64,000 nucleotides of DNA, from positions 481,001 to 545,000 of the forward strand of contig NZ_JABWRJ020000002.1 in NCBI RefSeq assembly GCF_014268935.2, read 5' to 3'. The stretch's first letter is position 1. Every line of letters starts with the position of its first letter. The stretch comes from Pseudomonas peradeniyensis. Its GTDB lineage: Bacteria > Pseudomonadota > Gammaproteobacteria > Pseudomonadales > Pseudomonadaceae. Below, in pieces: positions 58,081 to 64,000 of this stretch. A program made the translations under genes and the position numbers. The notes beneath the pieces are model-generated. The model was not told the origin of the DNA. It ran no database searches and saw only the letters and a program-made list of their open reading frames with translations.

Positions 58081-58409
58081 TGGAACAGCGCATCCTCGAT
58101 ATCGCCGACCATCTGCTGCTGATCGAGCGCGAACTCAAGGTCCAGGGCTGGTGGAGCGATGTCGCGCCCAGCGCCGAGGCGCTGGCCAGCGTGGTGCCGT
58201 TCGCCGTCGACAGCATGGCCTTCGAGCAGTGGTTGCAGTGGATCTTCCTGCCGCGGATGAAACTGATCCTCGAGCACGGACACCCGCTGCCCAATGCCTC
58301 GGGCATCCTGGTCATGGCCGAGACGGTGTTTGTCGACCGTCCGGAACAAAGCCGCGCGCTACGGCGCTTGTTGGCAGAATTCGACCAATTGATCAGCCCC
58401 TCCGCCTGA
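58080..58409 (+). CDS. YqcC family protein (DUF446)
   Basis: This 109-residue soluble helical protein begins MEQRILDIADHLLLIERELK and contains the hydrophobic LASVVPFAVDSMAFEQWLQWIFLPRM segment typical of YqcC/DUF446. The function is not established; in enterobacteria yqcC lies beside truC. Here it is coupled to the TPR lipoprotein (TGATG overlap; an in-frame GTG lies one codon upstream). A terminator follows 20 bases later. Confidence 0.85.
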   Translation: MEQRILDIADHLLLIERELKVQGWWSDVAPSAEALASVVPFAVDSMAFEQWLQWIFLPRMKLILEHGHPLPNASGILVMAETVFVDRPEQSRALRRLLAEFDQLISPSA

Positions 58410-58430
58410 TTTCTTCTCTTTTTCCTTCAA

Positions 58431-58455
58431 GGGCCGCAGATTGTGGCCCTTTTTT
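58431..58455 (+). terminator. Terminator after the mrcB-TPR-YqcC cluster
   Basis: GGGCCRCA.../TGTGGCCC stem (GGGCCGCA with TGTGGCCC) is followed by TTTTTT at 58450-58455. It ends the upstream unit ahead of the ilvI leader. Confidence 0.85.
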
Positions 58456-58540
58456 ATGAAAATCTTCTTAAATCTGCTGCTGTGAACCTTTTTAGTGGTT
58501 GCAGTGATTCATCTTGCCGAAAAATTGGCAATAATTTCTC

Positions 58541-58569
58541 TTGACTTGTGCGCGCCGAATCACAAGAAT
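58541..58569 (+). promoter_or_regulatory. Candidate ilvIH promoter
   Basis: TTGACT at 58541-58546 and AAGAAT at 58564-58569 are spaced by 17 bases; the -10 is weak. It would give a leader of about 240 bases before ilvI. Within 58456-58816 I find no long ORF, but hairpins and short reading frames are present; see the leader entry. Confidence 0.4.
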
Positions 58570-58575
58570 CCAGAT

Positions 58576-58816
58576 TCCGCTGTAGAGGGACTGCCAGAAG
58601 CAGACCCGCTAAGCAGATCATGAGGCGCACACCCGCGCCGACTTGTAACACCCCGCAACGCGTTACCTCGCGCTGGGTGGGAAGGCCCGCAACACACCAG
58701 GGCACTCCCAATACTTGCTCAGTCAGTGCTGACGTTCGCTCATGCTCTGCTTGGCAGTAAACCTATTAAGACCCGCTCAGTGAGGGCGGTATTCTGGCGT
58801 TTTAGAGGTGAACAAC
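58576..58816 (+). promoter_or_regulatory. ilvI 5' leader region
   Basis: About 240 non-coding bases precede ilvI. Near the end, a 13-codon frame (ATG 58742 to TGA 58783, MLCLAVNLLRPAQ) with four Leu and one Val codons abuts a 6-bp hairpin (CCGCTC/GGGCGG, about 58772-58788). That is suggestive of amino-acid-dependent control of branched-chain synthesis. The ORF has no clear ribosome site and no classical terminator follows the hairpin, so attenuation is a possibility rather than a conclusion. Confidence 0.35.
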
Positions 58817-60541
58817 GTGGAGCTTTTATCTGGCGCTGAGATGGTCGTCCGCTTTTTGCGTGACGAAGGCGTTAAGCACATCTACGGGTACCCTGGTGGT
58901 GCTCTCCTTCATGTTTACGATGCCCTGTTCAAGGAACCGGAAGTCCAGCACATCCTGGTCCGCCACGAGCAGGCTGCCACCCATATGGCGGACGGTTACG
59001 CCCGTGCCACCGGCAAGGCCGGCGTGGTACTGGTGACTTCCGGCCCGGGCGCGACCAATGCCATTACCGGCATTGCCACCGCCTACATGGATTCCATTCC
59101 GATGGTCATCCTGTCTGGCCAGGTGCCCAGCACCATGGTCGGCACCGACGCGTTCCAGGAAACCGACATGATCGGTATCTCCCGGCCGATCGTGAAGCAC
59201 AGCTTCATGATCAAGCATGCCTCGGAAATCCCCGAAGTCCTGAAAAAAGCCTTCTATCTTGCGCAATCCGGCCGTCCCGGCCCGGTGGTGGTCGATATTC
59301 CAAAAGATATGACCAACCCGGCCGAGAAGTTCGAGTACATCTACCCGAAAAAGGTCAAGTTGCGTTCGTATAGCCCGGCTGTTCGTGGTCACTCCGGGCA
59401 GATCCGCAAGGCGGCCGAGATGCTCCTGGCGGCCAAGCGCCCGATCGTCTACTCCGGCGGTGGCGTGATCCTCGGCGGCGGCTCCGAAGCCCTCACCGAA
59501 ATCGCCAAGACGCTGAACCTGCCGGTCACCAACACCCTGATGGGCCTCGGTGGCTTCCCGGGCACCGATCGCCAGTTCCTCGGCATGCTCGGCATGCATG
59601 GCAGCTACACCGCCAACATGGCCATGCACCATGCCGACGTGATCTTCGCCGTCGGCGCGCGTTTCGACGACCGCGTGGTCAACGGCCCGGCCAAGTTCTG
59701 CCCGAACGCCAAGATCATCCACATCGACATCGACCCGGCGTCGATCTCCAAGATGATCAAGGCCGACGTGCCGATCGTCGGCCCGGTCGAGAGCGTGTTG
59801 AGCGAGATGCTCACCATCCTCAAGGAAATCGGCGAGCAGCCCGACAAGGCGGCGCTGGATGCCTGGTGGAAGCAGATCGACGAATGGCGCGGCGACGGTG
59901 CGCTGTTCCCCTACGACAAGGGCGACGGCAACATCATCAAGCCGCAACAGGTGATCGAGACCCTGTGCGAAGTGACCAACGGCGATGCCTTTGTCACTTC
60001 CGACGTGGGCCAGCACCAGATGTTCGCGGCGCAGTACTACCGCTTCAACAAACCCAACCGCTGGATCAACTCCGGTGGCCTGGGCACCATGGGCTTCGGT
60101 TTCCCGGCGGCCATGGGCGTCAAGCTCAACTTCCCCGACCAGGACGTGGCCTGCGTTACCGGTGAAGGCAGCATCCAGATGAACATCCAGGAGCTGTCCA
60201 CCTGCATGCAGTACGGCCTGCCGGTGAAGATCGTCAACCTGAACAACGGTGTGCTGGGCATGGTCCGCCAATGGCAGGACATGTCCTACAACGGTCGCCA
60301 CTCGCACTCCTACGTCGAGTCGCTGCCGGACTTCGTCAAGCTGGCCGAGGCCTATGGCCATGTGGGCATCCGCATCACCAGCCTGAAAGACCTCAAGCCG
60401 AAACTGGAAGAGGCTTTCGCGATGAAGGACCGCCTGGTGTTCATCGACATCGCGGTCGACCGGACCGAGCACGTCTATCCGATGCAGATCAAGGACGGCT
60501 CGATGCGTGACATGTGGCTGAGCAAGACGGAGCGTACCTGA
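58817..60541 (+). CDS. ilvI: Acetolactate synthase large subunit IlvI
   Basis: IlvI is the thiamine-diphosphate enzyme that condenses pyruvate (or 2-ketobutyrate) at the entry to valine, leucine and isoleucine synthesis. The 574-residue protein has [14 protein letters not shown] and the catalytic Glu in [15 protein letters not shown], a central FAD-binding domain, and the ThDP motif [15 protein letters not shown] ... LNN near 450-475. GTG 58817 ([13 protein letters not shown]) is preceded by AGAGG at 58804-58808. The earlier GTG at 58808 overlaps that site. ilvH starts 1 base after the stop. Confidence 0.96.
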   Translation: MELLSGAEMVVRFLRDEGVKHIYGYPGGALLHVYDALFKEPEVQHILVRHEQAATHMADGYARATGKAGVVLVTSGPGATNAITGIATAYMDSIPMVILSGQVPSTMVGTDAFQETDMIGISRPIVKHSFMIKHASEIPEVLKKAFYLAQSGRPGPVVVDIPKDMTNPAEKFEYIYPKKVKLRSYSPAVRGHSGQIRKAAEMLLAAKRPIVYSGGGVILGGGSEALTEIAKTLNLPVTNTLMGLGGFPGTDRQFLGMLGMHGSYTANMAMHHADVIFAVGARFDDRVVNGPAKFCPNAKIIHIDIDPASISKMIKADVPIVGPVESVLSEMLTILKEIGEQPDKAALDAWWKQIDEWRGDGALFPYDKGDGNIIKPQQVIETLCEVTNGDAFVTSDVGQHQMFAAQYYRFNKPNRWINSGGLGTMGFGFPAAMGVKLNFPDQDVACVTGEGSIQMNIQELSTCMQYGLPVKIVNLNNGVLGMVRQWQDMSYNGRHSHSYVESLPDFVKLAEAYGHVGIRITSLKDLKPKLEEAFAMKDRLVFIDIAVDRTEHVYPMQIKDGSMRDMWLSKTERT

Positions 60542-60542
60542 T

Positions 60543-61034
60543 ATGCGGCACATCATCTCCCTGCTGCTGGAAAACGAACCCGGTGCCTTGTCTCGCGTGG
60601 TCGGCCTGTTCTCCCAGCGCAACTACAACATTGAAAGCCTGACCGTGGCACCGACCGAAGACCCGACACTGTCGCGTCTGACGCTTACCACCGTTGGCCA
60701 TGACGAAGTGATCGAGCAGATCACCAAGAACCTGAACAAGCTGGTCGAAGTGGTCAAGCTTGTCGACCTCTCGGAAAGCGCCCACATCGAGCGCGAGCTG
60801 ATGCTGGTCAAGGTCAAGGCCACCGGTGCCCAGCGCGCCGAAATCAAGCGCACCACGGATATCTTCCGTGGCCAGATCGTCGACGTGACCGCCAGCGTGT
60901 ACACCGTGCAGCTGAGCGGCACCAGCGACAAGCTGGACAGCTTCATCCAGGCCATCGGCACCGCATCGATTCTCGAAACCGTGCGCAGTGGCGTCACCGG
61001 CATTGCCCGTGGCGACAAAGTGCTCAGCATCTAA
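60543..61034 (+). CDS. ilvH: Acetolactate synthase small regulatory subunit IlvH
   Basis: IlvH is the regulatory partner of IlvI and confers valine feedback inhibition. The 163-residue protein has an N-terminal ACT domain (MRHIISLLLENEPGALSRVV, with NYNIESLTVAPTED) and the C-terminal IlvH domain (VDVTASVYTVQLSGTSDKLD). It starts one base after ilvI and is followed by ilvC, so the first two reactions of branched-chain synthesis are encoded together. Confidence 0.97.
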   Translation: MRHIISLLLENEPGALSRVVGLFSQRNYNIESLTVAPTEDPTLSRLTLTTVGHDEVIEQITKNLNKLVEVVKLVDLSESAHIERELMLVKVKATGAQRAEIKRTTDIFRGQIVDVTASVYTVQLSGTSDKLDSFIQAIGTASILETVRSGVTGIARGDKVLSI

Positions 61035-61075
61035 CTTCAAAAACTAGCGATGGCTCCGCTGGGGCCGAGATATAA

Positions 61076-62104
<1,029 letters not shown>

Positions 62105-62121
62105 GTCTTGCGTCGATAAAT

Positions 62122-62149
62122 GAAAAACGCGGCTTCGGCCGCGTTTTTT
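62122..62149 (+). terminator. Intrinsic terminator after ilvC
   Basis: AAAACGCGGC/GCCGCGTTTT around a TTCG loop is followed by further T, a strong terminator of the ilvIHC unit. Confidence 0.9.
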
Positions 62150-62255
62150 CGTTTGCGCGGTCAGCTTCTGGTATAAAGCGACCAGTGGCTCGCTGTTAGA
62201 ACGGTTTTGCCGAGCCCATGTCGAACATATTCCACCCTGTTGCAAGGTACTTTTC

Positions 62256-63107
62256 ATGAGCGAACGTCCCGAAGAGCCGAACAAGCCCTCCGACGCCGAA
62301 AGCCTGCTACCTATCGATGAACATGTCGAAGAAGGCCACGATGCCGAAGGGCGCAAGGTGCGTCACCGCGGTATCTATCTGCTGCCCAACCTGTTCACCA
62401 CCGCGAACCTGTTCGCCGGCTTCTATTCCATCATCAGCTCGATGAGCGCGCAGAGCGCCCTGAGCGCGGGTGATCCGCGGGAGGCGAGCAAGTATTTCGC
62501 CTTCGCCGCCATCGCAATCTTCGTCGCCATGGTCCTCGACGGCCTCGACGGTCGCGTGGCTCGCATGACCAATACGCAAAGTGCCTTCGGTGCCGAGTAC
62601 GACTCGCTGTCGGACATGGTCGCCTTTGGCGTGGCGCCGGCGTTGCTGGCGTTCGGCTGGGCCCTGGGCGACATGGGCAAGGTCGGCTGGATGGTTGCCT
62701 TCATCTATGTGGCCGGCGCCGCGCTGCGCCTGGCACGCTTCAACACCCAGGTCGGCACCGCCGACAAGCGTTACTTCATCGGCCTGGCCAGTCCGGCGGC
62801 GGCCGGCGTGGTGGCCGGTACCGTCTGGGCGTTCAGCGACTACGGCATCCAGGGCTCCAAGCTGTCGTTCCTGGTGGCGCTGCTGGTGGCGGCCGCAGGC
62901 ATGCTGATGGTCAGCAACATCAAGTACAACAGCTTCAAGGAGCTCGACCTCAAGGGCCGCGTGCCCTTTGTCGCGATCCTGGCCGTGGTGCTGGTGTTCG
63001 CCGTGGTGTTCAGCGATCCGCCGCGCATCCTGCTGCTGATCTTCCTCGCCTATGCCGCGTCGGGGCCGATCCAGTTCCTGTTGCGGGCGCGCCGTCGCAA
63101 ATCCTGA
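62256..63107 (+). CDS. pssA: CDP-diacylglycerol-serine O-phosphatidyltransferase PssA
   Basis: PssA makes phosphatidylserine, the phosphatidylethanolamine precursor. The 283-residue membrane protein has a hydrophilic N-terminus and then the CDP-alcohol phosphotransferase motif DGLDGRVARM ... GAEYDSLSD (about 91-117), with several membrane segments around it. It is the integral-membrane type II enzyme. It follows ilvC, a common order in Pseudomonas, but has its own start region. Confidence 0.93.
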   Translation: MSERPEEPNKPSDAESLLPIDEHVEEGHDAEGRKVRHRGIYLLPNLFTTANLFAGFYSIISSMSAQSALSAGDPREASKYFAFAAIAIFVAMVLDGLDGRVARMTNTQSAFGAEYDSLSDMVAFGVAPALLAFGWALGDMGKVGWMVAFIYVAGAALRLARFNTQVGTADKRYFIGLASPAAAGVVAGTVWAFSDYGIQGSKLSFLVALLVAAAGMLMVSNIKYNSFKELDLKGRVPFVAILAVVLVFAVVFSDPPRILLLIFLAYAASGPIQFLLRARRRKS

Positions 63108-63184
63108 CAAGGATTTAATCGCGGAATAACCTGCCGGCTCCATAGTCTTACGTGTACATCAGTGACCCGTACTGTGGAGCCGCC

Positions 63185-64000
63185 ATGCTCATCAAGCTTC
63201 CCCGATCGTCCGACTGCAAAGCATCGCAGATCACCCCAGAATCCATCTACTTCTCCCGTCGTACGTTGCTGGGCGCAGGCCTGGCGGGCGCGGCCCTGGG
63301 CGCGTTGCCGCGGTTGGGCGCGGCTGCCGAGATGTCCCGCTATGCCGACGTCGAGGCCGGTGCCGCCCCCGGCTGGTTCAACGACAAGCTGGCCAGCGCC
63401 CGCTGGCAGGCGGTCACCGTCAGTGGCGAGGCGATCACGCCGTTCAAGGACGCCACCCACTACAACAACTTCTACGAGTTCGGGCCCGACAAGGGCGATC
63501 CGGCGGCCAATGCCGGCAGCCTGAAGACCGAGCCCTGGAGCCTGGTGGTGGATGGCGAGGTGGCCAAGCCTGGGCGCTATGCGCTGGAGGACTTCATCAA
63601 GCCTTACCAGCTCGAGGAGCGGATCTACCGCCTGCGCTGCGTGGAGGCCTGGTCGATGGTGATTCCCTGGCTGGGTTTCCCGTTGGCGGAGGTGCTCAAG
63701 CAGGTCGAGCCAACCTCGAAGGCGCGCTATATCCGTTTCGAAACCCTGGAAGACCCCAAGAGCATGCCCGGCCAGCGGTCCGGTTTCGCCCTGATCGACT
63801 GGCCCTATGTCGAGGGTCTGCGCCTGGATGAGGCGATGAACCCGCTGGCGATTCTGGCGGTGGGCATGTATGGCCGCGAGTTGCCCAACCAGAACGGCGC
63901 GCCGTTGCGTCTGGTAGTGCCGTGGAAGTACGGGTTCAAGAGCATCAAGTCGATCGTGCGCATCAGTTTGGTGGCGGAGCAGCCGCAGACCACCTGGCAG
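63185..64000 (+). CDS. msrP: Periplasmic methionine sulfoxide reductase MsrP (partial, 3' end beyond window)
   Basis: The first 272 codons of the Mo-cofactor subunit of the MsrPQ system, which repairs oxidised methionines in the periplasm. A Tat signal is clear ([19 protein letters not shown], twin Arg near 24-25). The mature part has [16 protein letters not shown], the molybdenum-ligand Cys in [14 protein letters not shown] near 156, and [17 protein letters not shown]. The reading frame is open to the last base. The partner msrQ is expected downstream, outside the window. Confidence 0.95.
   Translation, partial: MLIKLPRSSDCKASQITPESIYFSRRTLLGAGLAGAALGALPRLGAAAEMSRYADVEAGAAPGWFNDKLASARWQAVTVSGEAITPFKDATHYNNFYEFGPDKGDPAANAGSLKTEPWSLVVDGEVAKPGRYALEDFIKPYQLEERIYRLRCVEAWSMVIPWLGFPLAEVLKQVEPTSKARYIRFETLEDPKSMPGQRSGFALIDWPYVEGLRLDEAMNPLAILAVGMYGRELPNQNGAPLRLVVPWKYGFKSIKSIVRISLVAEQPQTTWQ

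Noticed and set aside
58456..58485. A nine-codon frame MKIFLNLLL just after the YqcC terminator, as an ilv leader peptide.
   Set aside because: It overlaps the terminator T run, lacks a ribosome site and lies upstream of the candidate ilvI promoter.

Overview
The window is a GC-rich chromosomal segment of a Pseudomonas of the P. putida group. The evidence is the gene order (dnaK-dnaJ-dapB-carAB-greA ... ftsH-folP-glmM-tpiA-secG ... rimP-nusA-infB-rbfA-truB-rpsO-pnp ... pgi-panC-panB-folK-pcnB-crcZ-cbrB-cbrA ... dksA ... ilvIHC-pssA), the P. putida-type REP palindromes, and the Pseudomonas-specific regulators CbrAB/CrcZ and PrrF. I see no prophage, insertion sequence, CRISPR array or anti-phage locus. 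From memory the order matches P. putida KT2440; this was not checked.

Layout. 35-4116: chaperones DnaK and DnaJ, then lysine/peptidoglycan DapB. 4435-9796: carbamoyl-phosphate synthase carAB, greA and a small membrane protein; a strong terminator-like hairpin sits in the carA leader. 9929-10237 (minus): yhbY. 10340-16513: rlmE, ftsH, folP, glmM, tpiA, secG. 16535-25702: tRNA-Leu(GAG) and initiator tRNA-fMet, followed by the translation/RNA-decay operon rimP-nusA-infB-rbfA-truB-rpsO-pnp. 25962-33109: a secreted BON protein, an ABM monooxygenase diverging from a VOC protein, a large AsmA-like DUF748 protein, an MpaB-like protein and acetyl-CoA synthetase.

33289-45929 is mostly on the minus strand: pgi, panC-panB, folK-pcnB, then the carbon-catabolite control locus. 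In that locus the two-component system CbrA/CbrB drives the Hfq/Crc-sequestering sRNA CrcZ from a sigma-54 promoter with an upstream palindrome. A 58-residue membrane ORF (cbrX) overlaps cbrA. gluQ and dksA follow. 46142-52091: an aminotransferase, sfsA, a Rieske protein and a Fur-type haem-uptake operon (hmuTUV plus a ChaN-like lipoprotein). The iron-responsive sRNA PrrF lies on the opposite strand immediately after it. 52263-58409: TfoX-C protein, pentapeptide protein, an APH/P-loop kinase fusion, PBP1B, a TPR lipoprotein and a YqcC protein. 58817-64000: ilvI-ilvH-ilvC, pssA, and the first 272 codons of msrP, cut by the window end.

Most coding content is conserved core. The most rewarding material is between the genes: crcZ with its promoter architecture, prrF with its Fur box, the carA leader hairpin, the hairpin array between tRNA-fMet and rimP, the rpsO-pnp hairpin, the ilvI leader, and palindromic operators at 26743 and 53196. 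Uncharacterised proteins worth attention are the kinase fusion at 53274-54836, the DUF748 protein at 27252-30188 and the TfoX-C protein at 52263-52541.
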